Source: an uncultured Ferrovum sp.
GTDB taxonomy: Bacteria > Pseudomonadota > Gammaproteobacteria > Burkholderiales > Ferrovaceae
Length of the DNA stretch: 33,169 nt
Assembly (NCBI GenBank): GCA_903867885.1
Contig: CAIPTD010000076.1
Span: forward strand, 1-33,169
Reading direction: 5' to 3'
Below the pieces are notes generated by a model. It saw only the letters and a list, made by a program, of their open reading frames with translations. It did not search any database and was not told the origin of the DNA. A program made the translations under genes and the position numbers. Shown here one piece after another: positions 5,889 through 16,543 of this stretch. Each line of letters starts with the position of its first letter. Positions within the stretch are counted from its first letter, which is position 1.

Positions 5889-8513
5889 ATGAATTCCTTC
5901 GCTAAAGAAACACTTCCAGTCAGTTTGGAAGATGAAATGCGCCGATCCTATCTGGAATACGCGATGAGCGTGATTGTGGGCCGCGCCCTGCCAGATGTCC
6001 GAGATGGCCTTAAACCCGTTCATAGACGTGTGTTGTTTGCAATGCACGAGCTTTCCAATGACTGGAATAAAGCCTACAAAAAATCTGCGCGTATCGTTGG
6101 TGATGTAATTGGTAAATACCATCCGCATGGCGATACAGCTGTATATGACGCCATTGTTCGAATGGCTCAGCCCTTTTCCCTAAGGTATCCCTTAGTTGAT
6201 GGCCAGGGTAACTTTGGATCTGTAGACGGCGATAACCCTGCAGCAATGCGTTATACAGAAATTCGTATGGCCAAGATTACGCATGAGCTTTTGGCAGATA
6301 TTGAGAAAGAAACTGTCGACTTCGGGCCTAACTACGATGGTTCCGAGCAAGAACCTCTCATTTTACCGGCGCGCTTTCCCAATCTTTTAGTAAACGGATC
6401 TGCTGGGATTGCGGTGGGTATGGCTACCAATATCCCTCCTCATAATCTTAATGAAGTGATTTCAGCTTGTTTGAAGTTGCTGGAATATCCAGAAATCACG
6501 ATCGATGAGCTCATCGAGTTGGTGCCAGCTCCTGACTTCCCCACTCAAGGCATCATTTATGGGGTCAACGGGGTGCATGACGGTTATCGCACTGGCCGTG
6601 GGCGTATTCTGATTCGTGGACGAACCCATGTCGAAGATATGGAAAAGGGCTCTCGTAAGGCGCTGATCATTGATGAACTGCCTTATCAGGTCAACAAAGC
6701 TAACTTGCTGGTTAAGATTGCTGAACTGGTTCGCGAAAAGCGTGTAGAAGGTATTTCTGATCTTCGTGATGAATCCGATAAATCGGGTATGCGGGTGGTC
6801 ATTGAACTTAAAAAGGGTGAATTGCCTGAAGCGGTTCTGAATAATCTTTTCAAGCTCACACAGTTACAAGACTCATTTGGCATGAATATGGTGGCGCTGG
6901 TAGACAACCAGCCACGCTTGCTCAACCTCAAACAATTTCTTGAAGCCTTTTTGCGTCATCGCCGCGAGGTGGTTACCCGTCGTACCGTCTTTGAATTACG
7001 CAAAGCGCGCGAACGTGGCCACGTATTGGAAGGCCTAGCAGTAGCTTTATCTAACGTTGACGAAATGATTGAACTCATCAAGGCTTCTGCAAATCGCCAA
7101 GAAGCGCGTGCGGGATTGATGGGGCGCGCATGGCGTTCTAGTTTGGTTGAAGAAATGTTGGCGCGGACCTCACCCGAGGCTTCACGTCCGGTGACAGTAT
7201 TGCCCCACGAGGGCTTGCAAGCAGATGGATATCATCTATCTGAAACCCAAGCCCAAGCTATTCTAGAAATGCAGTTACAGCGCCTCACCGGTTTAGAACA
7301 AGACAAGATTCGTGATGAATATAAAGAGGTCATGGACCGTATCACCGATCTAATGGATATTTTGGCTAAGCCTCACCGCGTGACCGAGATCATCGTGAAT
7401 GAACTGACTGCGATTCGTGAGCAATTTGGTGATGCGCGCCGCAGTGAAATTGTCACCGATACTGCAGATATCAATCTTGAGGATTTGATCACCCCTGAAG
7501 AAATGATGGTCACCCTCTCAAGAGAGGGCTATATGAAGCGACAGTCCATTGCGGATTATCGTGCGCAACGTCGCGCTGGCCGCGGCAAGCAGGCTACCGC
7601 CACCAAAGAAGACGACTTTATCGAACAACTTTTCGTTGCGAATACACACGACCATATATTGTGCTTCTCTAATCAAGGGAGGGTTTACTGGTTGCGTGTG
7701 TTTGAAACGCCAGAAGGCAGTAGCCAATCACGCGGTAAACCCATTGTGAATCTTCTGACATTGCAAGCAGAAGAGAAAATCACAACGATTTTGCCGATTA
7801 AAGAGTTTGATCCTAATCATTATGTCTTCATGGCTACGGCTCGGGGCACAGTCAAGAAAACACCGTTGATTGATTTCTCTCGCCCTCGTTCCGCCGGCAT
7901 TATTGCGGTAGATCTGGATGAGGATGATGTGCTCATCGGAGCCGCTATTACCAATGGTGAAAGTCAGGTCATGCTGTTTACTGATGATGGCAAGGCCGTT
8001 CGCTTCCACGAAGAGGATGTTCGTCCTATGGGGCGTGTCTCCCGCGGGGTCCGGGGTATGCGCCTGAGTAAAAATCAGACCATTATTTCTCTGCTGGTCG
8101 CTGCAGATGAATCCCTTTCCGTACTCACCGCAACAGAGAATGGTTATGGTAAGCGAACATCGATTAGTGAATACACGCGCCATGGTCGCGGTGGCCAAGG
8201 CCTCATTGCAATTCAAACCACAGCGCGAAATGGCAAGGTGGTTTCTGCTTCTCTGGTTTCACCTGAAGACCACGCCATGCTCATCACCGATGGCGGTGTA
8301 TTGATTCGTATTCGTGTCAGCGAAATCTCGGAATTATCAAGGGCAACGCAGGGGGTGACGCTGATTAATCTGGATGAAGGTGAGAAGTTGATTGGCCTAT
8401 CCAGAATCCCTGAGGCTGATTTCGCACAAAACGAGTTGGATGAAGCGGTTATGTCAGATGAAGAACCAAGAACTGACCCCTCTCCTTCTGATGAAGATAC
8501 CGGGGAAGAATAA
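5889..8513 (+). CDS. gyrA: DNA gyrase subunit A
   Basis: 874 residues. It is the DNA-cleaving subunit of gyrase, which adds negative supercoils with GyrB. From the ATG at 5889 the numbering matches E. coli: catalytic Tyr122 (AMRYTEIRM) and quinolone-region residues 83 and 87 are Thr and Asp ([10 protein letters not shown]). Thr83 is a common natural variant in Betaproteobacteria and Pseudomonas. The GyrA-box for DNA wrapping reads QRRAGRG. The C-terminal beta-pinwheel repeats are present, with an acidic tail. A TTG codon lies just before the ATG (5886), but the ATG is preferred. It heads the long plus-strand gene run, and serC overlaps its end. Confidence 0.98.
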   Translation: MNSFAKETLPVSLEDEMRRSYLEYAMSVIVGRALPDVRDGLKPVHRRVLFAMHELSNDWNKAYKKSARIVGDVIGKYHPHGDTAVYDAIVRMAQPFSLRYPLVDGQGNFGSVDGDNPAAMRYTEIRMAKITHELLADIEKETVDFGPNYDGSEQEPLILPARFPNLLVNGSAGIAVGMATNIPPHNLNEVISACLKLLEYPEITIDELIELVPAPDFPTQGIIYGVNGVHDGYRTGRGRILIRGRTHVEDMEKGSRKALIIDELPYQVNKANLLVKIAELVREKRVEGISDLRDESDKSGMRVVIELKKGELPEAVLNNLFKLTQLQDSFGMNMVALVDNQPRLLNLKQFLEAFLRHRREVVTRRTVFELRKARERGHVLEGLAVALSNVDEMIELIKASANRQEARAGLMGRAWRSSLVEEMLARTSPEASRPVTVLPHEGLQADGYHLSETQAQAILEMQLQRLTGLEQDKIRDEYKEVMDRITDLMDILAKPHRVTEIIVNELTAIREQFGDARRSEIVTDTADINLEDLITPEEMMVTLSREGYMKRQSIADYRAQRRAGRGKQATATKEDDFIEQLFVANTHDHILCFSNQGRVYWLRVFETPEGSSQSRGKPIVNLLTLQAEEKITTILPIKEFDPNHYVFMATARGTVKKTPLIDFSRPRSAGIIAVDLDEDDVLIGAAITNGESQVMLFTDDGKAVRFHEEDVRPMGRVSRGVRGMRLSKNQTIISLLVAADESLSVLTATENGYGKRTSISEYTRHGRGGQGLIAIQTTARNGKVVSASLVSPEDHAMLITDGGVLIRIRVSEISELSRATQGVTLINLDEGEKLIGLSRIPEADFAQNELDEAVMSDEEPRTDPSPSDEDTGEE

Positions 8514-9621
8514 TTCTTTAGATGCGATCAACTTTAGTGCAGGGCCTGCCATGCTGCCAGGTCCTGTACAAGAGGCTATTCAGCAAGCCATTGTTGATTT
8601 TGAAGGGCAGGGTATATCCGTATTAGGATTAAGTCATCGCTCTCAGCGCTTTCAAGAGATGTTGCATTCCGCTCAAACTAGACTGCGCGCCTTATTGGGA
8701 ATTTCTGAAGATTATGCGGTGTTGTTTTGTGGTTACGGCGCCGCCCTGCATTTTTCGGCTCTTCCCCTCAATCTCATGCCCGAAAATGGCTTGGCTATTT
8801 ATGAGATGAGTGGCTACTGGTCAGATCGCGCTGCCGATGAGGCTGAACATTTTGGTCAAATCTGGCGTTTTCAATCCCCATTTCAAATGCAAGCCAAAGC
8901 AAGGCAAGAAGCGCATTCCATGCGTGAGCAGATGTTAGGAAAGGATATCCCCGCCTACATTTACTATTGCTCTAACGAAACCATTGACGGGATTGCATGG
9001 CCTAGCCTTCCTGATTGTTGGTACAGCGAGGTCCCTATTCCGCTGGTTGCGGATATGACTTCCACGATCCTCAGTAAACGAATTGATGTGAATGCCCATG
9101 GGGTCATCTGTGCCTCGGCCCAAAAAAATATGGGTATTACGGGTTTAAGTGTGCTGATTATTCGCAAAGATCTTCTGGGACAAGCACGCTCTCAAACACC
9201 ACGCTTGTTGAACTATGAGACCTTATTCGAAACAAACTCCATTCCGAATACGGCAAATGTTTTATCGATATTCGCCCTTGAGCACATGTTGATCTGGATC
9301 CAACAACAGGGTGGATTGCCAAAAATGGAGGAGCGTGCGCAGCTCAGGAGCGACCTGTTGTATAGTTTCATTGATGGATCAACACTGTACTTAAATGATG
9401 TCCCTGCAGAGCTTAGGTCGCGAACTAACGTACCCTTTGTCTTGCGCGATCCTGTCTTAACCACTGGGTTTCTTGCTGGAGCAGAGGAGAGAGGGTTATT
9501 GCAACTAGAAGGGCATCGCAGTCGGGGGGGAGTCAGGGCCTCACTTTATAATGCTATGCCACTTGATGGTGTAGTTCGTCTAACGGAATGGATGCGTGAA
9601 TTCGAACAAAAACAGCGTTGA
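8491..9621 (+). CDS. serC: Phosphoserine aminotransferase
   Basis: About 376 residues. This PLP enzyme converts 3-phosphohydroxypyruvate and glutamate to phosphoserine (serine synthesis) and also acts in PLP synthesis. The [11 protein letters not shown] start motif, the PLP lysine in [11 protein letters not shown], and the substrate-binding [16 protein letters not shown] are all visible. The frame is open further upstream, but starts before 8491 would lie deep in gyrA; the chosen ATG already overlaps gyrA by 23 bp and leaves 12 residues before INFSAGP. No Shine-Dalgarno is seen, so coupling to gyrA translation is likely. Confidence 0.95.
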   Translation: MKIPGKNNSLDAINFSAGPAMLPGPVQEAIQQAIVDFEGQGISVLGLSHRSQRFQEMLHSAQTRLRALLGISEDYAVLFCGYGAALHFSALPLNLMPENGLAIYEMSGYWSDRAADEAEHFGQIWRFQSPFQMQAKARQEAHSMREQMLGKDIPAYIYYCSNETIDGIAWPSLPDCWYSEVPIPLVADMTSTILSKRIDVNAHGVICASAQKNMGITGLSVLIIRKDLLGQARSQTPRLLNYETLFETNSIPNTANVLSIFALEHMLIWIQQQGGLPKMEERAQLRSDLLYSFIDGSTLYLNDVPAELRSRTNVPFVLRDPVLTTGFLAGAEERGLLQLEGHRSRGGVRASLYNAMPLDGVVRLTEWMREFEQKQR

Positions 9622-10723
9622 GCGCTCTGCATCAAGCCATTCCTCACAAGAGGACGAGCGTCGTTTAAGCGAGCTTAGAAACTTGATTGATCGTGTAGAT
9701 CGTGAGGTTCTCGGTTTGCTCAATCAACGTGCTCAAGCCGCAGCTGAGATTGGAGTAATCAAGCACGGTGCGGTCTATCGCCCTGAACGCGAAGCCCAAG
9801 TATTGCGTGGGGTTCAGGATGCCAATACTGGCCCTTTGAGCAATGACACAGTGGTTTTTTTGTTTAGAGAAATCATGTCAGCCTGTCTTGCTCTCGAACA
9901 GTCACTCAAGATCGCTTATCTGGGTCCGCAAGGAACGTACAGCGAGCAAGCTGCGGTGAGACAGTTTGGGCATGCTGCAACTGTGATGCCTTTCCAATCG
10001 CTTGATGAGGTCTTTCATCAAGTAGAAAGCGGGCATTGCCAATATGCAGTGGTCCCTGTTGAGAACTCTTTAGGTGGGAGCGTTTCAACCACCCTGGATC
10101 TTTTACTCTCAACCCCTTTAAAGATTTGCGGTGAATCGCATCTGCGTATTCGCCATCAGTTGATGACACATTCCTCTACAGAAAATCTTGCAGCCATTCG
10201 TCGCGTGTATTCCCATGCCCAGTCCCTCAGTCAATGTCAGCAATGGTTATCAAGCCATTTGCCCCAAGTAGAGCGTATTCCTGTTGCCAGCAATGCGGAT
10301 GCCGCTTCACGTGCTGCATCGGATCCTGAGAGTGCTGCGATAGCAGGTGAATTGGCAGCCGAACGCTATGCACTTAAAATTCAAGCTAAGGATATTGAGG
10401 ACAGTGCGGATAACACCACCCGTTTTGTAGTGCTAGGCACACAGGAAGTAGGGCCTTCAGGCTCTGATAAAACTTCAATGGTTCTGAGTGCGCCCAATCG
10501 CCCTGGGGCGATTCATAAATTGTTGGAGCCACTCGCCAAACATGGTGTGAGCATGAGCCGGCTTGAATCCAGGCCATCAAGAACAGGTCTTTGGGAATAT
10601 GTTTTTTTTGTAGATATTGATGGACATACTTCTCAACCCGCATTACGAGATGCGCTAGATGAAATGCGAGCACAGGCCTCATTTTTGAAGATACTCGGTT
10701 CTTACCCGCTGTCTACCCTCTAA
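9596..10723 (+). CDS. pheA: Bifunctional chorismate mutase/prephenate dehydratase (P-protein)
   Basis: 375 residues. It makes phenylpyruvate from chorismate for phenylalanine synthesis. Domain order: AroQ chorismate mutase at about 22-100 (LRNLIDRVDREVLGLLNQRA), prephenate dehydratase at about 104-285 (IAYLGPQGTYSEQAA, the VVPVENSLGGSVSTTLDLLL stretch, and TTRF near its end), and an ACT domain at about 292-370 with the phenylalanine-binding ESRP motif. The only in-frame start that keeps the mutase domain is GTG at 9596, which overlaps serC by 26 bp. Feedback inhibition by phenylalanine is expected from the ACT domain. Confidence 0.95.
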   Translation: MNSNKNSVERSASSHSSQEDERRLSELRNLIDRVDREVLGLLNQRAQAAAEIGVIKHGAVYRPEREAQVLRGVQDANTGPLSNDTVVFLFREIMSACLALEQSLKIAYLGPQGTYSEQAAVRQFGHAATVMPFQSLDEVFHQVESGHCQYAVVPVENSLGGSVSTTLDLLLSTPLKICGESHLRIRHQLMTHSSTENLAAIRRVYSHAQSLSQCQQWLSSHLPQVERIPVASNADAASRAASDPESAAIAGELAAERYALKIQAKDIEDSADNTTRFVVLGTQEVGPSGSDKTSMVLSAPNRPGAIHKLLEPLAKHGVSMSRLESRPSRTGLWEYVFFVDIDGHTSQPALRDALDEMRAQASFLKILGSYPLSTL

Positions 10724-10754
10724 TTTTTTCTTCGATTGCAATCAGGTTTGACTT

Positions 10755-11855
10755 ATGTCTTTGTGTGATCTTACCCCCCCGTATATTCGGGCCATTGCGC
10801 CTTATCAGCCCGGTAAGCCTACTTCTGAACTACAAAGGGAGTTAGGCCTCAACCACATTATCAAGCTGGCCTCGAATGAGAATCCGCTTGGGCCAAGCCC
10901 TCACGCGATTGAGGCAATGGGGTCGCTGCTTGAAACCCTGGCGCTATACCCTGATGGAAATGGTTTTGATTTGCGTTCAGCTATTTCCAAGAAATTTTCA
11001 GTAGCGCTCCCTCAGATTATTCTGGGCAATGGTTCCAATGATATTTTGGAGTTTGCAGCCCGCGCCTTTTTGGGAAAGGGGACCAGTGCTGTCTATTCAA
11101 AGCATGCTTTTGCTGTGTATCCCCTCGCTACTCAAGCAGTAGGTGCTGAAGGCATTGAGGTTCCTGCCAAAGAGTTTGGCTGTGATCTTGAAGCGATGGT
11201 CGATGCGATTCGCTCGGATACACGCGTGCTCTTTATTGCCAATCCAAATAATCCTACGGGTACCTTTATCTCAGGCCCAGAACTGCGTGCAGCCTTTGAG
11301 CGTGTTCCCGATCATGTTTTGATTGTTTTGGACGAAGCTTATACGGAATATTTAAGTGCTGAAGATCGCTATGACGCGATTGCATGGCTGAATGATTTTC
11401 CAAATCTTCTCATTTCCAGAACCTTCTCCAAAGCTTACGGATTAGCGGGTCTGCGCGTGGGTTTTGGTCTGGCGGCTCCCAACGTGATTGATATGATGAA
11501 TCGCGTGCGTGCGCCATTTAATGTCAGTACATTGGGCTTGGCGGCAGCAGAAGCAGCATTGGGCGATAGTGAATTTTTGGCACGTTCCGTTGCGCTCAAT
11601 CAGGCAGGCATGATGCAAATTCTGCATGGTTTGAGGGCACTCAACTTACCCTACATCCCCTCATGGGGAAATTTTGTGGCATTCAAGGTGGGTGAGGGTT
11701 TAGCCATTTATCAAAAGCTTTTACACGCAGGAGTGATCGTTCGCCCTATTGCCAATTACGGAATGCCTGAATGGCTTCGCGTGAGTATTGGATTGGCAAA
11801 CGAAAATGCTCTATTTCTTGAAGTCCTTGGCAAGACGCTTAAACAGAATGCCTGA
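10755..11855 (+). CDS. hisC: Histidinol-phosphate aminotransferase (aromatic-cluster paralogue)
   Basis: 366 residues. It is a class II-type PLP aminotransferase acting on histidinol phosphate; copies in this position beside tyrA and aroA often also transaminate aromatic keto acids. Visible are the KLASNENPLGPSP substrate region, FIANPNNPTGT, DEAYTEY, and the PLP lysine in SRTFSKAYGLAGLRVG. It follows pheA by 31 bp, with an AGG about 8 bases before the ATG. A dedicated his operon would carry another copy, but none is in the window, so whether this is the only HisC cannot be said. Confidence 0.93.
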   Translation: MSLCDLTPPYIRAIAPYQPGKPTSELQRELGLNHIIKLASNENPLGPSPHAIEAMGSLLETLALYPDGNGFDLRSAISKKFSVALPQIILGNGSNDILEFAARAFLGKGTSAVYSKHAFAVYPLATQAVGAEGIEVPAKEFGCDLEAMVDAIRSDTRVLFIANPNNPTGTFISGPELRAAFERVPDHVLIVLDEAYTEYLSAEDRYDAIAWLNDFPNLLISRTFSKAYGLAGLRVGFGLAAPNVIDMMNRVRAPFNVSTLGLAAAEAALGDSEFLARSVALNQAGMMQILHGLRALNLPYIPSWGNFVAFKVGEGLAIYQKLLHAGVIVRPIANYGMPEWLRVSIGLANENALFLEVLGKTLKQNA

Positions 11856-12735
11856 AATGCATTCGCCGCCTTTTTCTGATGTGGCTTTAATTGGTGCTGG
11901 GCTGATTGGCGGATCATGGGCATTAGCCATTCGGGTCGCGTATCCTCAAGTTCGTATTCGGGTCTTTGACCAAAATGCCCAGCATCGCCTTGATGCGATA
12001 GCACGTGGGATCGCAGATGTAGCCTATGAAACCCTAGAAGATGCAGTCAGGGAAGCTGATCTCGTGATTTTAGCGGTTCCTGTTGGCGCGCTATCCCCTA
12101 CCTTTTTGAAATTGCGCCCTCTGCTTGGCCCCCAAACCGTGGTGACAGATGTGGGAAGTACAAAACAAGGTGTGATTGAGGCTGCACGGGTAAATCTGGG
12201 CGAGGCTTATTCACGATTTGTACCTGGCCATCCCATTTCAGGTGCTGAAAAAAGCGGGCCCACTGCTGCGCGTGGTGACTTGTTTCAAGGCAAACGTACC
12301 GTCCTCACACCGGTTAAAGAAACCAATCATGAAGCTCTATCAAAGGTGTCCTTGCTTTGGGAGAAGTGCGGTGCAGAAGTGCATATTCTGAATGCAGCGC
12401 TGCATGATGAAGTCTTTGCTGCTGTAAGTCATTTGCCCCATCTTCTGAGTTATGCGTTAGTGGGTGAATTGGCTACGCGTGCAAACGCAGACCTGTTTTT
12501 CTCTTATGCAGCGGGGGGATTTAGAGATTTCACGCGCATTGCGGGCAGCCATCCCACGATGTGGAGGGATATTAGCCTCGCTAATTCAGCAGCGCTTCTC
12601 AAAGAACTTGATGCCTATTCTTTAAAACTGCAGGAATTGCGCGTCGCGCTGGCTAAGCAAGATGGTGCTGCTTTACTTGATATGTTTGAGCGCGCCCAAA
12701 AAGCCCGAACGGATTGGGCTAATCGTCTTAATTAA
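11848..12735 (+). CDS. tyrA: Prephenate/arogenate dehydrogenase
   Basis: 295 residues from the ATG at 11848 (292 from the ATG at 11857). It oxidatively decarboxylates prephenate or arogenate in tyrosine synthesis. The NAD(P)-binding fold begins VALIGAGLIGGSWALAIR. The substrate region contains VPGHPISGAEKSGP and later AAVSHLPHLLSYAL with the conserved His, then FRDFTRIAGSHPTMWRDI. There is no chorismate mutase domain, so it is a monofunctional TyrA. It overlaps the hisC end by 8 bp, and aroA follows after 29 bp. In Pseudomonas tyrA is fused to aroA; here the two are separate. Confidence 0.94.
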   Translation: MPEMHSPPFSDVALIGAGLIGGSWALAIRVAYPQVRIRVFDQNAQHRLDAIARGIADVAYETLEDAVREADLVILAVPVGALSPTFLKLRPLLGPQTVVTDVGSTKQGVIEAARVNLGEAYSRFVPGHPISGAEKSGPTAARGDLFQGKRTVLTPVKETNHEALSKVSLLWEKCGAEVHILNAALHDEVFAAVSHLPHLLSYALVGELATRANADLFFSYAAGGFRDFTRIAGSHPTMWRDISLANSAALLKELDAYSLKLQELRVALAKQDGAALLDMFERAQKARTDWANRLN

Positions 12736-12764
12736 TCTATTCACGTTCTTACCTTAAAACCTCT

Positions 12765-14072
12765 ATGAGCCTGACCTTTCATATTCAACCTGGTGGTTCT
12801 CTTCATGGTGCTCTGCGTGTACCAGGAGATAAATCCATCTCCCATCGCAGCATCATGCTGGGGGCACTGGCAGATGGTGTCACTGAGGTGACTGGATTTT
12901 TAGAAGGGGAAGACGCCCTTGCTACCATGCGTGCATTTCGTACCATGGGGGTCAAAATAGAAGGTCCAGAAAATGGAAATGTTCATATTGAAGGCGTGGG
13001 TCGTGAAGGCTTAAAACAACCACAGGGATTGATCGATTGTGGTAATTCAGGCACAACCATGCGATTACTTACGGGGCTTCTTGCTGGGCAAGGGTTTGAT
13101 GTCACTCTGGATGGAGATGCTAGCTTGCGCAAACGCCCCATGGAGCGTGTGGCAAAGCCATTGCGCTTGATGGGCGCTGACATTGATACAGGAGAGCAGG
13201 GGCGTCCACCGGTTCATATCAAACCAGTCAAGAGTTTAAAAGCCATTCATTATGATTTACCGGTGGCGAGTGCCCAGATTAAGTCCGCTATCTTATTAGC
13301 AGGTTTGTTTGCAGAAGGTGTGACTTCAGTGACTGAACCCGAGCCTACGCGTGACCACAGTGAACGGATGTTGCAAGGTTTTGATGTGGCGGTTCAGCGC
13401 CTAGGGGCCACCGCAAGTATTCAAGGTGGGCAGCGGTTAAAGGGTACAAAAATTCAGGTTCCGGGCGATATTTCTTCCGCCGCTTTTTTCTTGGTGGCCG
13501 CAAGTATTGCCCCGGGGTCAGATTTGCTTTTAATCGATGTGGGAATGAACCCCACGCGCACGGGAGTTGTAGATATTCTCAGGCTCATGGGGGCCAATAT
13601 TTTGGTACAGAATGAACGCATTGAGGGCGGGGAACCGATTGCGGATTTGCGCGTTCGCTACGCCCCGCTCCATGGCATTGATGTTCCTGAAACGCTGGTT
13701 CCACTAGCGATTGACGAATTCCCTGTTTTATTTGTTGCCGCAGCGTGTGCTGAAGGCGTTACTAAAGTGACGGGTGCGGCAGAGTTGCGGGTTAAGGAAA
13801 GTGATCGGATTCAAGTGATGGCTGATGGACTTCATCTTTTAGGCATAGACGCACAACCCACTGAAGATGGCATGATCATTCAAGGTGGTCAGCCTTTTCA
13901 TGGTGCGGTGATTGAAAGCCATGGCGATCATCGTATTGCGATGTCCTTTGCGGTTGCGGCTTTAAGAGCAAGTAGCGAGATGACAGTGAAGGATGCTGAT
14001 AATGTGGCGACCTCATTTCCGGGTTTCGTTTCTCTGGCAGTGTTGGCAGGAATGGGAATCAGTGCTTCATGA
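12765..14072 (+). CDS. aroA: 3-phosphoshikimate 1-carboxyvinyltransferase (EPSP synthase), class II-like
   Basis: 435 residues. It joins shikimate 3-phosphate and PEP to form EPSP, the step blocked by glyphosate. Motifs include VPGDKSISHRS (Lys23), CGNSGTTMRL (residues 92-101), VASAQIKSAILLAGL, RDHSERML, MNPTRTG, VKESDRI and GDHRIAMSFAV. The set G-D-K, S-A-Q-x-K, R-x-H-x-E and N-x-T-R defines class II enzymes, unlike the E. coli class I type. Gly96 is kept, whereas the tolerant CP4 enzyme has Ala at the equivalent site, so glyphosate tolerance cannot be predicted. It overlaps cmk by 4 bp. Confidence 0.96.
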   Translation: MSLTFHIQPGGSLHGALRVPGDKSISHRSIMLGALADGVTEVTGFLEGEDALATMRAFRTMGVKIEGPENGNVHIEGVGREGLKQPQGLIDCGNSGTTMRLLTGLLAGQGFDVTLDGDASLRKRPMERVAKPLRLMGADIDTGEQGRPPVHIKPVKSLKAIHYDLPVASAQIKSAILLAGLFAEGVTSVTEPEPTRDHSERMLQGFDVAVQRLGATASIQGGQRLKGTKIQVPGDISSAAFFLVAASIAPGSDLLLIDVGMNPTRTGVVDILRLMGANILVQNERIEGGEPIADLRVRYAPLHGIDVPETLVPLAIDEFPVLFVAAACAEGVTKVTGAAELRVKESDRIQVMADGLHLLGIDAQPTEDGMIIQGGQPFHGAVIESHGDHRIAMSFAVAALRASSEMTVKDADNVATSFPGFVSLAVLAGMGISAS

Positions 14073-14761
14073 GTCCGAATATTCCTGTTATTGCGATTGA
14101 TGGTCCTTCAGCATCAGGGAAGGGAACCGTTGCATCTAGAGTGGCACTAACGCTAGGTTTTCATTATCTGGATAGCGGGGCGTTGTATCGTTTAACAGCG
14201 CTTGCATCAAGACAAAAGGGTATTCCTGTGTTGGAACAGGCTCAGCAGTATGAGCAGGACATCGCTGAATGCGCCGCCAAATTAGATGTTCGATTTGAGG
14301 GGGAATTGATATTCCTGCAAGAAGAGGATGTCAGTCTTGCCATTAGAGACGAACAAACCAGTCGCGAAGCATCACGGGTCGCGGCGCTGGGAGCGGTTCG
14401 TGCCGCGCTATTGCAGCGCCAAAGGGAGTTTTTACAAGCCCCTGGCTTAGTTACCGATGGGCGAGATATGGCCACAGTTGTATTTCCCGATGCCAATCTC
14501 AAGGTTTTTTTAACAGCCAGTGCTGAAGAACGGGCGCTACGTCGTTATAAGCAGTTGATCGGGAAAGGATTCACTGCTAATATGGTCGACTTGCTCAAAG
14601 ATATTTGTGAGCGAGATGAGCGTGATGCTTCTCGAGAGCACGCTCCTTTGGTGCAGGACTCCCGCGCCGGCCTTCTAGATACCACCTATCTATCTGCCGA
14701 TGCGGCCGTAGCTGAAGTGTTACGAAGATATCAAATCGTATCCAGCCACGACTGCGTGTGA
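14069..14761 (+). CDS. cmk: Cytidylate kinase
   Basis: 230 residues. It phosphorylates CMP and dCMP with ATP. The P-loop is AIDGPSASGKGTVASRVA near the N-terminus, followed by the YLDSGALYR CMP-binding motif, TDGRDMATVVFPDANLKVFL and the RRYKQL lid. Translation is coupled to aroA by an ATGA overlap. cmk upstream of rpsA is an old conserved arrangement in Proteobacteria. Confidence 0.96.
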   Translation: MSPNIPVIAIDGPSASGKGTVASRVALTLGFHYLDSGALYRLTALASRQKGIPVLEQAQQYEQDIAECAAKLDVRFEGELIFLQEEDVSLAIRDEQTSREASRVAALGAVRAALLQRQREFLQAPGLVTDGRDMATVVFPDANLKVFLTASAEERALRRYKQLIGKGFTANMVDLLKDICERDERDASREHAPLVQDSRAGLLDTTYLSADAAVAEVLRRYQIVSSHDCV

Positions 14762-14772
14762 TGAACTTAACC

Positions 14773-14802
14773 TCGCCGTAAGGCGAAAAGAGCCGTAAGG
14801 TT
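14773..14802 (+). promoter_or_regulatory. rpsA leader hairpin and repeated GCCGTAAGG
   Basis: The 52-bp cmk-rpsA gap has a small stem-loop TCGCC-GTAA-GGCGA (14773-14786) and a 9-bp direct repeat GCCGTAAGG at 14775-14783 and 14792-14800. The second copy supplies the only purine-rich ribosome site before the rpsA ATG. Ribosomal protein S1 controls its own synthesis through its mRNA leader in E. coli; this leader could do the same, but that is inference. Confidence 0.35.
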
Positions 14803-14813
14803 TTTGATACCCC

Positions 14814-16532
14814 ATGAATGCTATCCAAAAAGAAATACCGTCCTCGTTTGAATCCTTTGCCAGCCTCTTTGAAGAGAGCCTGTCACATCAAGAGATGCGA
14901 TCCGGCGAAGTCATTACCGCTGAAGTTGTCAGTATTGAAGGTAATGTTGTAGTTGTGAATGCGGGCCTCAAGTCTGAGAGCCTGATCCCAATTGAAGAAT
15001 TCCGTAACGATCGTGGCGAGCTTGAAGTCAGCGTAGGTGACTTCGTCAAAGTGGCGATTGATGCTGTTGAAGATGGTTATGGTTCTACCAAGCTATCTCG
15101 TGAAAAGGCCAAGCGTCTCGCAGCCTGGCTAGACTTGGATGAAGCTCTGGAAAAAAATGAGTTGGTCTCTGGTGTGGTGAGCGGCAAAGTAAAGGGCGGT
15201 CTAACTGTAATGGTTAACGGTATCCGTGCTTTCTTGCCAGGTTCCTTGGTGGATATCCGCCCAGTTAAAGATACCACTCCTTACGAAGGTAAGGAGATGG
15301 AGTTCCGTGTTGTGAAACTCGATCGCAAGCGCAATAACGTTGTGGTCTCACGCCGCGCCGTTCTTGAGGCTTCGGCTGGTGCTGAGCGCGCAAATCTTCT
15401 AGAAACCTTGCGCGAAGGTTCTATTGTTCGCGGTATCGTTAAGAACATCACGGACTACGGCGCATTTGTTGACTTGGGTGGTATTGACGGCTTGCTACAC
15501 ATCACTGATTTGGCATGGCGTCGTGTTAAGCATCCTTCAGAAGTTTTGAATGTTGGTGATGAAGTTGAAGCCAAAGTGCTGAAATTCGATCAAGACAAGA
15601 ATCGTGTTTCCTTGGGCCTGAAACAGTTGGGTGAGGATCCTTGGGTGGGTCTCTCACGTCGTTACCCCGAGCGTACTCGTTTGTTCGGCAAAGTCACCAA
15701 TCTCACCGACTACGGTGGGTTTGTTGAAATCGAGCAGGGTATTGAAGGTTTGGTTCACGTTTCAGAAATGGATTGGACTAACAAAAACGTGCATCCTTCT
15801 AAAGTCGTTCAATTAGGCGATGAAGTCGAAGTGATGATCCTGGAGATTGATGAAGAACGTCGTCGTATCTCCCTAGGCATGAAGCAGTGCCGCCCTAATC
15901 CATGGGAAGATTTTTCTACTGGTTTTAACAAAGGCGATAAAGTTTCTGGTCAGATCAAATCCATCACTGATTTTGGTGTTTTCCTAGGCTTGCCTGGCGG
16001 TATTGATGGTTTGGTTCACTTGTCCGATTTGTCTTGGAATCAAACCGGTGAGGAAGCAGTCCACAACTTCAAGAAAGGGGATGAAGTCGAAGCCGTTGTC
16101 CTTTCTATTGATGTTGAACGCGAACGTATTTCTTTGGGTATCAAGCAGCTTTCAGGGGATCCTTTTACTAACTTTGTAGCTACGAATGACAAAGGTAGTC
16201 ACGTGAAGGGCACTGTGGGCGCCATTGATCCCAAAGGTGCAGTAGTGATGCTTGAAGATGGCGTTGAAGCTTACTTACGCGCTTCTGAAGTTTCGCGTGA
16301 TCGTGTTGAAGATATCAGCAAGCATTTGTCTGAAGGTGATGTGATTGAAGCGGTTGTATTGAACGTAGACCGCAAAAATCGCACTATCAATTTGTCCATC
16401 AAAGCGAAGGACATGGTGGAAGAGAGCAATGCTGTGCAACGTACACAAGCTGAAGCGCCGACCAATGCCGGCACCACAAGTTTGGGCGCGCTGCTCAAAG
16501 CAAAGCTTGGAAATTCACCTGGCGATCAGTGA
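14814..16532 (+). CDS. rpsA: 30S ribosomal protein S1
   Basis: 572 residues, close to the usual 557-570. It contains six S1/OB-fold repeats: two degenerate N-terminal ones that anchor the protein to the ribosome, then four RNA-binding ones. The later repeats start with motifs like [40 protein letters not shown] and [21 protein letters not shown]1 helps mRNAs lacking strong Shine-Dalgarno sequences onto the ribosome, which suits this window, where many genes lack one. Start at the ATG at 14814. ihfB follows after 11 bp. Confidence 0.97.
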   Translation: MNAIQKEIPSSFESFASLFEESLSHQEMRSGEVITAEVVSIEGNVVVVNAGLKSESLIPIEEFRNDRGELEVSVGDFVKVAIDAVEDGYGSTKLSREKAKRLAAWLDLDEALEKNELVSGVVSGKVKGGLTVMVNGIRAFLPGSLVDIRPVKDTTPYEGKEMEFRVVKLDRKRNNVVVSRRAVLEASAGAERANLLETLREGSIVRGIVKNITDYGAFVDLGGIDGLLHITDLAWRRVKHPSEVLNVGDEVEAKVLKFDQDKNRVSLGLKQLGEDPWVGLSRRYPERTRLFGKVTNLTDYGGFVEIEQGIEGLVHVSEMDWTNKNVHPSKVVQLGDEVEVMILEIDEERRRISLGMKQCRPNPWEDFSTGFNKGDKVSGQIKSITDFGVFLGLPGGIDGLVHLSDLSWNQTGEEAVHNFKKGDEVEAVVLSIDVERERISLGIKQLSGDPFTNFVATNDKGSHVKGTVGAIDPKGAVVMLEDGVEAYLRASEVSRDRVEDISKHLSEGDVIEAVVLNVDRKNRTINLSIKAKDMVEESNAVQRTQAEAPTNAGTTSLGALLKAKLGNSPGDQ

Positions 16533-16543
16533 GTTCACCTGCT

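Noticed and set aside
5970-6130. Thr83 in GyrA as an acquired quinolone-resistance mutation
   Set aside because: Thr at this position is common as wild type in Betaproteobacteria and Pseudomonas; Asp87 is unchanged.
7728-8216. A 162-codon open frame antisense to gyrA
   Set aside because: It lies fully inside the conserved gyrA pinwheel region, shows no family features, and is a shadow of the real gene.
8392-8490. A longer N-terminal start for serC inside gyrA
   Set aside because: The family begins at about INFSAGPAM; the extra residues have no family counterpart and would come from gyrA coding sequence.
14773-14786. The hairpin before rpsA as a transcription terminator
   Set aside because: The stem is only 5 bp and the T run is 14 bases away, so it is too weak; cmk and rpsA are usually co-transcribed.
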